DNA from: Limonium bicolor | Lineage: Eukaryota; Streptophyta; Magnoliopsida; Caryophyllales; Plumbaginaceae | DNA: 64,000 nt | Direction of reading: 5' to 3' | Assembly (NCBI GenBank): GCA_023374045.1 | Contig: CM041777.1 | Coordinates: forward strand, 105,602,046-105,666,045 | Part shown: positions 44,443 to 54,880 of the stretch, piece by piece | Layout: every line of letters starts with the position of its first letter | Numbering within the stretch: the first letter of the stretch is position 1 | Made by a program: the position numbers and the translations under genes | The notes under the pieces: model-generated | Database searches by the model: none | What the model saw: only the letters and a program-made list of their open reading frames with translations | Told to the model about the DNA's origin: nothing

Positions 44443-47400
44443 CTATTCTTTAGCAGGCTTTTTTGCAGCAGACCCTTCGACCGGATGGGACACGCTCTCC
44501 TGAGAATTAGACCTTCCAACGGCCTGATGAGAACCGGCAACCCCTTGGCGCATACCACTGTCGGGAGGAAGGAAGGAGGCCTGACCAGGCCCGAAGACCG
44601 TCTCACCAGGGAGACGGCCGAACTTCTCGAAATCTTCAAGGAAGTTGCTCTTCTACGCAACTTTGTCAAACTCCAGCTCACTATACAAGTCGTCATCCAA
44701 AACCTCTCCCCTCTTCAGAAAGTACCTGGAATGGTCTGGCGGCAAACATTAGTAATCTTCCGCTTTGAGAGCCGAAAGCCTTCTTCAAGTGGGCAATGAT
44801 GGTTCCCTGCTTCTTCAGCTCCTCTTGGGTCCGACAGGCGTAGGCTGAATGCTTGGCAATATCCTCCTCGAGCTGTAGGACCTGGGCCCGGTAAAGATCG
44901 CGGTCAGAACCCATGGCAGAAAGTTCCTCATTCAGTTTGTCAACGCGGTCGCTGAGTTTCTCAACATGTCTTAGAAGATTTTCAGAATCTGGTTTAAAAG
45001 GAAAAGAGTAAGATTGGAAAGAATAAAATATAAGGACAGAAGACAGCTGGCAAGAGACCGATAAAACTCACCCTTGGCCGGGACCTTAGCATTCTCGGAT
45101 TGAAGGAAGGCCGTGGCTTCCTCTAAAGCCTTCACCTTTTCCTCCAGAGAGACCTTCTTGGCCGCAAGAGCAGCCTTACCAGCGGAAAGAGCCGTGTTTT
45201 CTTCCATCAGGGACTGCTTCTCTTGATCAAAGGCGGCCCGAGTCTGCTCGTCCAGGGCGTCCCTTTCCTCGGCCAATCTGGTGAGTCATGAATGAGTTTG
45301 GCTTTGTCTTCCACTAAAGCCTCATTCTGTTTGGTCAAAGCCTTTTTGTCCATCTCAAGGGACTCGATCTCTTTCTCAAGAGCAGCCTTCAGGTCCGCAA
45401 GGTAAACCTTATCTGAAGCAAGGGAATCCACCTCCCTTTTGTGAGCAGCTTGTACCTGCCGCAACAAAACCTCCAAGTCAGACAAAGCATGCGGGGGTAT
45501 CATGACATCCTTTTCGCCGGAAGGCTGGCAGTGTACCTGTTTCAGGATATTCTCGGTTCGGAGATTCTGGTTTCTCAAAGCAAACATCTCTTCCCGCAAA
45601 TTCTTCAACTTCAATTCATACTCATCTCGAAGGCAGACACACTCCTGACGAGATGATCGTAACTCCTTGTTTAGAGTGTCCGTCCTTTCTTTCACCTTGC
45701 GGTCAATCTCGTAATTTACGAGATCAATGTAAGTATCGTGGGAAGAGCGGGTCTGCTTCAGCTCAGCTTCAATATTGTCGGCCCAACTTTTCTCGTGTTG
45801 CAGATCGGATTAGAGGTCCCGGGTTTGAACTTCAGCACTTTGGGCCATTGACATAACCTAAAAAGAGACAAAACATAAAAAGTTCAAGGAGCACCGAAAG
45901 GGTATAGGAGGATGGAAGGAAGATTGCACTAGCCCGAAAAATGCCTTGCCACATTAGGTTGAAGACCTTTCCCATGTGAAGGGAGTGACGCATGATAGCA
46001 TTGGCTCCTTCTCTCCCGGCCCTCAGTTTCTCCTTGGTAGCAGTAACGATGGATGGAGGGGCAAAGATCCCGTCCGGGTGATCAGACAGCTTTATCGCTT
46101 CCTTCCAAGCATCGGTATATCAGGCAGTCTCCAAAGAGATCTTGCGCAGGGGTTGCCCAAGATGGTAGAACCATCCCTCCTTCTGGGAAGGACCGGTGAA
46201 ACTCCCCTGAACAGGAGGGGGTGGAGAGGAGGAAGAGGCAGTAATGTCCTCCCTTTGCTTGCTCCTTGGCTTCGGGAACATCACATGGGGTTGAGGTGCC
46301 AAGAGCCTCGCTGTCCCCTTCAGCTTCAGAGACCTCCGTTAGACAGCCTTCGGTTTGATGCGGTTTTCTTCTGGAGTCTTTGGGTACCGGAAGCCGGAAC
46401 AACAGTAGGGAGGGCAGGGCCGCATACAACCTCATTGTCAGTACGGTTATAGGTGCGCCTTGAGAGCCTATAAGAAGAGTCAGCAAAGAACGTGCAAAAG
46501 GGAAGGCAAAGTTTCCTTCAAATTAGAAAGAGCAATACGTAGTCAGTCTCTTCCAAGACACCCCGTGGGCTGGATCAGAAGAAAAATATCCTGCCAAGTC
46601 AGGAAACAAGTCACAAATAGGAGTTGGATGACCAGACTCCCGCCCTGGGTGAGAGACAGACCCTAGGCCTGAACCGGGAGTAAGAGGGAGAAAGATGCGA
46701 TGCCCAGACCCTGGACTCACGTGCCAAGTACCTGGCAAATCACCGCACGATCGGGCTGGGGACTCAATAATTCTCTTTTTCTTCTGTCCGGATCGATCCT
46801 TGTCATTGTCGCCTCTTTGTCTCTTCTTAGAAGAAGAAGCATCCCCAAGAAGTCTTGTGGCCGCATCAACAGCCGCATCAACAGACGCATAATAATCAAC
46901 TTGCTCGTCACCCATTTTGAAGTTAACAAAATTCCAACTGTTGAAGGGCCCCACCTTATCTCCTTTGGAAAAGAAATCTACTAGAACGACACGAAAAGTA
47001 AGAAGACGGTAAAAAGTAAAAGATTTAGGTAAAAACGAGCCAAATAAAGCGTACTGTGATATTTCTTCAGTGAGTCCAGGCGCGCCGGGGTGAAAAATTG
47101 GGAAACCGTAGGCTGCTTACTGCTCACCATCTTCAAGATTTTTGAGATAGGCATGTCTTGCGCTGGAGAAGGGGGGCAGCTAAATTGGCCTTTCGGGATT
47201 GAGGAGCAGTAAGGAACTCCCAAAAATCGGCCCGATGGTGGGGTAATGACGAACCATCGGGAGTTCCACCCGGAAGACGCTTTCTTATAGCCGAAAAGGG
47301 AAAATCCGGCCTTCGCCTTGATGGTCAGACTGTCAGGATCGTCCCTTGTGGAGAAGAATTGGGCGAACTCGGTTGCCTCCGCCCGAATTTTGTTCTCCTC

Positions 47401-47814
47401 ACAGAGGAGAACATAGGCATGGAGATAAGAAATCGCCTTTGGGTGTAGGTGAGCAAGCACGCAGCAACGACGAATTAGGAAGCCCAGAATGAATGGGTGA
47501 GGGGGCACGGTCAGGCCACGAGAAAAGAAATCTGCATAAATGACATATCCGAGCCCAAAATTGTCGTGGGGGTGTGAATCAGAAGAGGGAAGATGGATGC
47601 GAGTACCCTGTGGGACTTCGACATTCTTTAGGCAGGAGACGAGGGAGGAAGTGTCTAGGGAAGATGGAGAAGGCTCCCGATCGGCAGAAAAGGGTGCAAT
47701 AGGTTTCAAATAAGAAGGGCGAAAGCCCTAGGATGAAGAAGCACCTTGGATCACCTCTTTTGTAGGAATAAAATTTGCTGCTGCCTTGTTCTTCTTCGAA
47801 CCTGAAGAAGCCAT
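44443..47814 (-). pseudogene. Antisense extra gene of the Tat element, gypsy-type transposon domain plus coiled coils (pseudogene)
   Basis: Tat elements often carry an extra gene between pol and the 3' LTR, sometimes antisense. Start ATG 47814 (MASSGSKKNKAAANF). The N-terminal domain has the putative gypsy-type transposon pattern: FFSRGLTVPPHPFILGFL, YLHAYVLLCEEN, FSLFGYKKASSGWNSRWFVI. A Lys/Arg/Asp-rich linker follows (46900-46760), then long coiled coils (about 45700-44900: ELRSSRQECVCLRDEYELKL, LEKEIESLEMDKKALTKQNE), ending at 44443. Several introns are likely, since coding pieces alternate with AT-rich GT...AG gaps. Breaks include TAG near 47730 and TAG near 44655. Function unknown. Confidence 0.75.
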
Positions 47815-48251
47815 TGGGGCAGATGAATGGAGGAAGGTAGTGGAGCAAGGGAAGAGGGAGGAGAGATTCGGAAGCAAAACATAAGAAAAAGCGACGGAGT
47901 CTGAAGTGAGTAGAGGAGAGAGAAGATATCAGAAATAGGCCTGGAACTTTGAAGAAAACGGTTCCCGCCCAGCTAATAAAAATAAATAAAATAAGGACTC
48001 CGCACCTTCTTGGAAATGGGACGCTGGCACAGAGCGCCTCCGAAAATTCTACATCGAAAAGGCGCGAGCACGGGCAAGTTTTCTTTTCTTTTAAGAAAGG
48101 AGAAAGAAAAAAAGGCAAGGAAAACTTGTGGGACTAAGGAAAGGGGGCCGGGACGGAAGACAAGAGAAAGTCAGTCCGGAAAATCATAAAAAACTAAAGA
48201 AAAGTTCTACTTTTACATTTAGGAAATCAAAAGTAGAACTTGTAGGACTGA
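47815..48251. other. Promoter side of the antisense gene and 3' end of the Tat element
   Basis: No coding sequence recognised. The stretch is purine-rich on the + strand, as expected near a polypurine tract (AGAAAGGAGAAAGAAAAAAAG near 48095), and would contain the start of the antisense transcript. Confidence 0.4.
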
Positions 48252-48613
48252 TGAAGAGGGAAAAGTACGAGAGTAAAGAAAGTAAGCCATCCGGTCTCCT
48301 GAGACCGGAAGGGATAGCCTAGATATCACCAGGCCGGAACACGTTTCGGCCTAATAAGCAGTCAAATATCTCGTTTATGTACAAATGCCAACCTGGCAAT
48401 TAAAGGGGAAAGACAGGCTGGCAACCCCCGATCTAGCAATGTAAACATTATAAATAAGAGGGCACCCCCATTAAGAGGGAAGGCTCGACACTTTGGTACA
48501 ATACATACGTCCTTTCTCTCCATAAAGCTCTCTCCCTTCATAATCGGTTTAGGATCAGGTACGCAGCAAGATTAACCAAGGAACAGGAAGGAGGGTACAT
48601 TCTTACCTTTTCA
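48252..48613 (+). repeat. Tat element 3' LTR (362 bp)
   Basis: Nearly identical to the 5' LTR at 37522-37883; followed by GGTGC, the altered target duplication. Confidence 0.92.
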
Positions 48614-51559
48614 GGTGCCTCTGATCTGCATAACTCTTCTGCCGGCTCTGGGCAACCAACAGACGCTCCCTGATAGTCCTGACCTTGTCCACAGCTCCCT
48701 GCACCAACTCAGGACCCACAATCGCCCACAATCGCCCTCTCTCGCAGATCATCCCAACAAATGGGAGATCTACAGCGCCTACCGTACAGCGCCTCAAATG
48801 GGGCCATTCCAATACTTGATTGGAAGCTATTATTGTAGGCGAATTCAATCAATGTCACATGCTGATCCCAGCTGCCTCCGAAGTCAAGCACACAAGCCCT
48901 CAACATGTCCTCCAAAATCTGGTTTGTCCTCTCCGTCTGCCCATCGGTCTGAGGATGATATGCTGAACTGAAAGCCAAATTCGTCCCTAAAGCCTTATGC
49001 AGGCTACGCCAGAAGCGAGATACAAATCTCGGATCTCTGTCCGAAACGATCGTCGCTGGCACACCATGCAGCCTCACAATCTCATCTACATACAGCCGAG
49101 CCAGGCGCTCAAGGCTGAAAGTCTTCCTCACAGGCAAGAAATGGGCTGACTTCGTCAACCGATCCACAATCACCCACAGCGCATCGTACCCAGAAGATGT
49201 CATAGGAAGCCCCACAATAAAGTCCATACCAACGCTCTCCCACTTCCACTCAGGAACGGGAAGAGGCTGCAGAAGACCCGCAGGCCGCTTATGCTCAGCC
49301 TTCACCTGCTGACAGGTTTGGCAACGAGCCACAAAATCAGAGATCTCCCTCTTCATATTCACCCACCAAAAGGACTCTCTGAGGTCCCGGTACATCTTCA
49401 CCCCTCCTGGGTGCACAGAATAAGGAGCTCCATGAGCCTCCTGCATAATCTCTCGCCTAAGATCTCCTCCACTAGGCACACACACTCTGCCTCTAAAGCG
49501 TAGACAGTCGTCGCTGGACATAGAAAACTCTGACTCCTGATCACCTGACAACTTCTCCCGGATCTTACACAACTCAGCATCAGCTTTCTGCCCATCTCTA
49601 ATCCGCTCAATCAAAGTAGACTGGACCTGAATAGAAGCAATCATCCCAGCACTGTCGGACCTGACAACCCAAATCCCCATGCGCTGAAGCTCAATAGTAG
49701 ACCTCTGAACCCTTGACAAAGAACAAGCAAGCCCAGGAGCACCCCTACGACTCAGCGCGTCAGCTACAACATTCGCTCTACCTGGATGGTAGAGGATCTC
49801 CAGGTCGTAATCGTGCAGAAGCTCCAACCAACGCCGCTGTCTCAAATTCAATTCCTTCTGCGTGAACAGATATTTGAGACTCTTGTGATCCGTGTAGACC
49901 TTACACGTCACCCCATACAAATAGTGCCGCCAGATCTTCAAGGCGAAGACCACAACAGCTAGCTCCAAATCATGGGTAGGATAATTCTTCTCATACGACT
50001 TCAACTGACGTGAACCATATGCTACCACCTTCCCCTGCTGCATCAGAACACAACCCAGCCCTCTATGGGAAGCGTCACAGAACACCTCAAAGCCATCTGT
50101 CCCAGAAGGCAACGTCAAAATCAGAGCCGAAGTCAACCTCTCCTTCAGCTCCTAGAAACTCTCCTGACACGCCTCACTCCTATCAAACTTGACATCCTTC
50201 CTAAGAAGACGAGTCAAGGGGGATACGATCTTAGAGAAGCCCTCCACGAACTTCCTGTAATACCCAGCCAACCCTAGGAAACTACGCACCTCAGACACAC
50301 TAGTGGGCTTCGCCCACTCCATAATCGCCTTAATCTTCTCTGGGTCCACTGAAATGACATCCTTCGAAACCACGTGGCCAAGGAACACAACTCTATCCAA
50401 CCAGAACTCACACTTCTTCAACTTGGCATACAATTCCTTCTCCTTCAGCGTCTGTAGAACCATCCTCAGATGCTCCTCATGCTCCTCTCTACTCTTGGAG
50501 TACACCAAGATATCGTCAATAAAAACAACTACGAAAGAATCCAAGAAAGGCTTAAAAACTCTGTTCATCATATTCATGAAGAACGACGGGGCATTGGTCA
50601 AACCAAAAGGCATGACCAAGAACTCATAATGCCCATATCGGGTCCTAAATGCAGACTTAGGCACATCCTCGGCCTTAATCTTCAGCTGATGATATCCAGA
50701 ACGCAAGTCGATCTTCGAGAAGACCGTCGCTCCCGCTAACTGGTCAAAGAGGTCATCAATGCGGGGAAGAGGGTACCGGTTCTTAATGGTAACCTTATTC
50801 AATTCCCTATAGTCAATACACAATCTGAATGAGCCGTCCTTCTTCTTCACAAACAACACAGGTGCTCCCCATGGAGACACACTAGGGCGAATAAAGCCCT
50901 TATCCAGAGATCCTGCAGCTGCACCTTCAGCTCCTTAAGCTCTGCCGGACTCATGCGATAGGGAGCCTTAGAGATAGGCTGAGTCCCTGGCGCTAACTCA
51001 ATAGAAAACTCCACCTCACGATCAGGTCGTCCTGGAACACCTCAGGAAACTCACGCACAAAGGGGATATCCTCCAACCGGGATCCCTCCCTAACCTCAGG
51101 TACAAAGCAGAGAAAACCATGGCAGCCCTTCCTCAAGGAACAGACTGCCTGCATAGTAGACACCAACACAGGAGCACAAGGAATGGAGTTCCCCACAAAA
51201 GCAAAACGGGCCTCACCCGGTCTATCAAACACAACCCTCATAGCTGCACAAACTATATGGGCATGGTGCTCTGCTAGCCAGTTCATACCCTAAATCACAT
51301 TGAAGCAAGACATACGCATAGGGATCAAATCAGCAGGCAAGTTCCTATCCATGACCACTACCGGAACAGACTTACACACAGAGTCAAGCACATATGCAGG
51401 CACACCACTCAACGGGCTAGAAATGCACAGATCAACATCACATGGCACAACAAACAACCCGAGACTACCCACTAAATCAGCAGACACAAAGGAGTGGGTA
51501 GCTTCTGAATCAAACAAACAGAATACTGGCTGAGAAGAGATCTGGAGAATACCTGACAC
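48614..51559 (-). pseudogene. Tekay pol: protease, RT, RNase H, integrase (pseudogene)
   Basis: Protease has DSEATHSFV where DSGATHSFV is usual, so the active-site glycine is replaced (about 51510). Reverse transcriptase follows ([39 protein letters not shown]; 50880-50152), then RNase H ([25 protein letters not shown]), integrase zinc region ([16 protein letters not shown]) and core ([30 protein letters not shown]). Breaks: frameshifts near 51290, 50995 and 50905, TAG at 50152-50154, and a 10-bp tandem duplication (ACAATCGCCC) near 48717-48736 that shifts the frame late in integrase. The end continues at 37521 beyond the Tat element. Confidence 0.9.
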
Positions 51560-51580
51560 TACTCTGTCTGAGCCATGGTC

Positions 51581-52639
51581 TCACTCATTAGCTAGCGCAT
51601 ACACCCGTGCCTGGGTCTGGGGCTTCTTCTGATCGGCCTTCTGCCCGGACCCTAAACCAGCACCTCGGCCCTCAGAACCGCCACTGCCACCTCCACCTCT
51701 AGCCTGTGGACACTGAGCAATACGGTGATCCAGTGAACCACACTTGAAGCACGCCCCGGACTTCCTGTAGCACTCACGCTCAGGATGGAAGCGATCACAC
51801 TCAGCACACTTCGCCATAGCAGGTGATGCATATGACGAAGATCCCCGGTCTCCTCTGAACTTCTTCTAGGAAGAAGTCTGGTCCCGCCTCACAGGCTCCT
51901 CCACATGGGCCTTCCTCTTCTGCTCCTTGCCCTTATCGGGCCTCTGGTCCTTCTTCTCATAACGCTGCCTAGCCTGCAGCTCAGACTCCACCACCAAGGC
52001 CACATCCGCCATGTCTCTAAATGTCTTGTGGCGAAAGGGCGCCACCGCCGCTCGAATGTCACCCCTCACACCAGCCTCAAACTTCCTCGCCTTCCGGTTA
52101 TCATCCGGCTCAGGCACAAACTTCGAGAGAGAAATGAACTTTCGCACATAATCATCCACAGACATCTCCTTCATCTGACGAAGCCTCCCATACTCAACTA
52201 TCTTCTGATCCCTGAAGACATCGGGATAGAACTGCTGATTGAAGCAGCCCCTAAACTGCTCCCAAGTCCATGGGTGGGGGTACTTCCCTTCAACTGACTT
52301 CCACCACTCCTTTGCCTCAGACTGGAACATGAATGTAGCGAATCCAACCTTCTGATCCTCCTCACATCCCATGACCCTCAGCAAATCCTCTATGGCAGAA
52401 ATCCAGTGGCTCGCCTCCTGTGGGTCGCCACTAGCATCAAACGAAGGCGGCTTCAGCTTCAGGAACTTCTGAAGCGCCTTCACATTGCTGCCCCCCGCGT
52501 TACCGGCTCTTGTCGCCTGGCCAGCAGTGGCCCCTACGGTCTGCAACACCTAGGTCACCACCTGCTGCACAATCTCTGCAATGTCCCCCTGGGGAGCATC
52601 GCCTGAAGCTGCACCTCGTCCTGAACGTCGGGGAGGCAT
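51581..52639 (-). pseudogene. Tekay gag (pseudogene)
   Basis: Start ATG at 52637-52639 (MPPRRSGRGAASGDAPQG). The core has FLKLKPPSFDASGDPQEASH, WISAIEDLLRVMGC, EWWKSVEGKYPHPWTWEQF and FYPDVFRDQKIVEYGRL. A complete CX2CX4HX4C zinc knuckle (CFKCGSLDHRIAQCP) lies near 51730, followed by a Gly-rich linker to the protease. Two in-frame TAG codons interrupt it (near 52549 and at 51866-51868). Confidence 0.88.
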
Positions 52640-52751
52640 ACTGAAGATACAAACACCAAGATTAATCAGAAACCATCAAGCATCATATAGCAGACCTTTC
52701 AGACACCCACGCATGCAGACAAACCCCACAAACACCAAATAACGAGCAACT

Positions 52752-52765
52752 TGGCTCTGATACCA
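52752..52765 (-). other. Tekay primer binding site, initiator Met-tRNA type
   Basis: On the - strand TGGTATCAGAGCCA, the usual Met-tRNA primer complement, a few bases inside the 5' LTR. Confidence 0.9.
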
Positions 52766-52770
52766 CTAAA

Positions 52771-54686
52771 TGTAACGACCCCAAAATCGGCCTAGGAGTT
52801 AGGGCCGTTACACGCCACGAGTCTACTACCTAACGCCGCAAGACTCCAGAGAAAAACAGACCCCAAAACCAAATACCGAACTTGTATAAATACGGAAAGA
52901 GTTTACAAGATCCAAATACTTATAAATCAAATACAATGAAAGGCCCGAAGGCTACACAGAAGCTCTAAAGCGTCCAACGCGCAAAGAAAACAAAGTCTAA
53001 ATAAACATAAAGTAAACGAAGCTCCAGAAGGGGACAAGAAGAGAATATCCCACGAGCTCAATCTGCAAGAAAGTAAAGGGGTGAGCTAAACAGCCCAACA
53101 AGCAGAAGACTTTCTCAAGGAAGCCCACTCAAAATAGAAGCAGAAGTTTATACAAACAGAGGGAAGCGTAACCATTAGCAACCAGTTGTCATAAACCAGA
53201 ACGGGGTCACAAAATAGAAGGTATAATAGAACACCACATCAAACCCTAGCCGGACTTTCAGAAATCAGATACAAAGAGGTGGGACACTAGAAACACGCTA
53301 GCACAACAGAAGGACTCACATAATGTCCTATGGATCCGAAGATCCCACAACAGAAGCCGTAAAGACAGCTAACAGACCCGTCGGTCAAATAACATCCTAA
53401 GGGAGACCCTAAGGAGTGTAATCAGAAGGAATTCCTGCGCAGCATGCTACGGGACAGCCCGACCCGACTATCCAAGGCTCAGAAGCAACGTAACTAGGTC
53501 CCAAAACAAAAGCTCACCAAAACAGAACTTAAGTGCATGAAAATGCATATAAACAGCATAAGAAGCTTGTACACAAGTAGGGGAATCGAACCCCGCAGAC
53601 GGAACTCAAAACGGAGCTAAAACGAAGAAGTTATGCCCAAAACAGTGGCTTGTCCGAACTTGCGCCCGACCTTGCAAGTTCGGACAGAGGCCGAGAGTCA
53701 GAAACCAAAACAATCTTCGTGTCCGAACTTACATCCGACCTTGCAAGTTCGGACACATGACGAAACTCATATCGAAAATCCATCCCCGCATCATGTCCGA
53801 ACTTACAAGTTTGGACCGATGTTCGGACACTTCAAAAACTCGGAAATCAAAACGCGCCCGACGAACTGTCCGAACTTACATGTTCGGATAGAAGTCCGGA
53901 CGGCGCAAAACTGTCGAAATTCGAGAAAAGACAGACGCGCAGAAACCACAAAAAATCATCACAAACTCACCCAAAATCCGCAGAATTGTAAATCAGTACC
54001 CTCGGGGTTTAGCCAAACGATTAACAACGCAAAACCGAAGTGAAAACACACAATCACAACACAATTGCAGATCAGAAACGCTAGAATAAAACGGTCCCCG
54101 AGGGTGAGTAAACTACCCCGATTCCATCCCACACTTACTTCGAATTCGCAGAGAAGATTGCACCAGTCTGAAGCAGAGCAGAAATCCGACAACACACAGC
54201 CCGTACAGCAAAATCAACCACTGAATTCAGCACAACGAGCACAAAAAATCAGAACACGTTCTTCGCCAAAACTGAGATTAACTACTACCAAAAGCACAAC
54301 CCGACCAACCTGAATTCGTAGAGAACGAAACCCGAACAGCAGCAGCGGTAACGCGACACAGAAATCCGACAGAAACAGCAACGATTCACACCAGAATTCA
54401 CCAAGCAAACAAGAAGGAGAAGAGGGGAGAACTCCAAAACTGTCGATGAGCACAAGAACGTCGTGACGATAACTGATCGGGAATTATAAATGGAAATAAA
54501 TGACTTATCCTTCCTTAATTAAGTCTTACCACAATAAAAGAGATGAAAATGACCTCCTTGCCCCCGTCTTTTAATTCAATGACTCCGACGTCCCATCAAC
54601 TAAACAAAGCACCACATAACATAATTAATAACGTAAACCGGAATGTTATGTTATGAAATCTGAAAAACGAAAATACGGAGTATTAC
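52771..54686 (-). repeat. Tekay-like 5' LTR (1.92 kb)
   Basis: Matches 33874-35792; followed on its outer side by the ATATA target duplication and then CACTA sequence. Confidence 0.92.
53645..53905. repeat. Hairpin array in the Tekay 5' LTR
   Basis: Same four modules as at 34750-35010, about 72-75 bp apart, with a few arm mutations (for example TTTGGACC for TTCGGACC and TTCGGATA for TTCGGACA). Confidence 0.8.
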
Positions 54687-54700
54687 AATATACAACATAC

Positions 54701-54880
54701 TTACTTTCGTAGCAGTATCGAGATGGAAATGTTTCTATGGGTACCCAACTGATCAATCGCTAAGCAGAAAGATGTGTTGACACACACCACTAATAGCAAC
54801 CAATGATTGCTACAAAATGTACACAAAGAACATAAAGTTGAGCTTTCATAAATTGTGTTCAACAAAAAAAATACATAAGG
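54701..54880 (-). pseudogene. Ulp1-type protease of the CACTA element, His/Asp exon
   Basis: On the - strand SNHWLLLVV contains the catalytic histidine, and LAIDQLGTHR lies where the Ulp1 catalytic aspartate region is expected. A splice donor (AAA|GTAAGT) follows near 54708, so the Tekay element landed in the intron between this exon and the cysteine exon at 33387-33656. Its upstream side is cut by the solo LTR at 54881. Confidence 0.75.

Larger units (their letters stand above)
37522..48613 (+). mobile_element. Tat-lineage Ty3/gypsy retrotransposon, 11.1 kb, nested in Tekay pol
   Basis: Short LTRs of 362 bp (37522-37883 and 48252-48613) start TGAAGAGGG and end CTTTTCA. The flanking GGCGC (37517-37521) and GGTGC (48614-48618) are a target duplication with one mutation. 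Gag and pol read +, with a second RNase H domain typical of Tat. A 44-bp minisatellite and an antisense gene fill the 4.6 kb between pol and the 3' LTR. Numerous frameshifts are present. Being inside the Tekay element, it is the younger of the two. Confidence 0.9.
33874..54686 (-). mobile_element. Tekay/Del-like Ty3/gypsy chromovirus, with nested Tat element and rearranged 3' end
   Basis: LTRs starting TGTAACGACCCC and ending GGAGTATTACA lie at 33874-35792 and 52771-54686. The flanks ATATA (33869-33873 and 54687-54691) form a perfect 5-bp target duplication. It has a Met-tRNA primer site and gag-PR-RT-RNaseH-INT-chromodomain order on the - strand. Pol is split by the Tat element at 37522-48613. 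Between the pol end (37077) and the 3' LTR there is an unexpected 1.24-kb copy of the 5' flank (35793-37033). It is inserted in an intron of the CACTA Ulp1 gene. Stops and frameshifts make it inactive. Confidence 0.88.

Noticed and set aside
45976..46452. A 158-codon + strand frame in the Tat element.
   Set aside because: It lies opposite the antisense gene region and shows no family motif.
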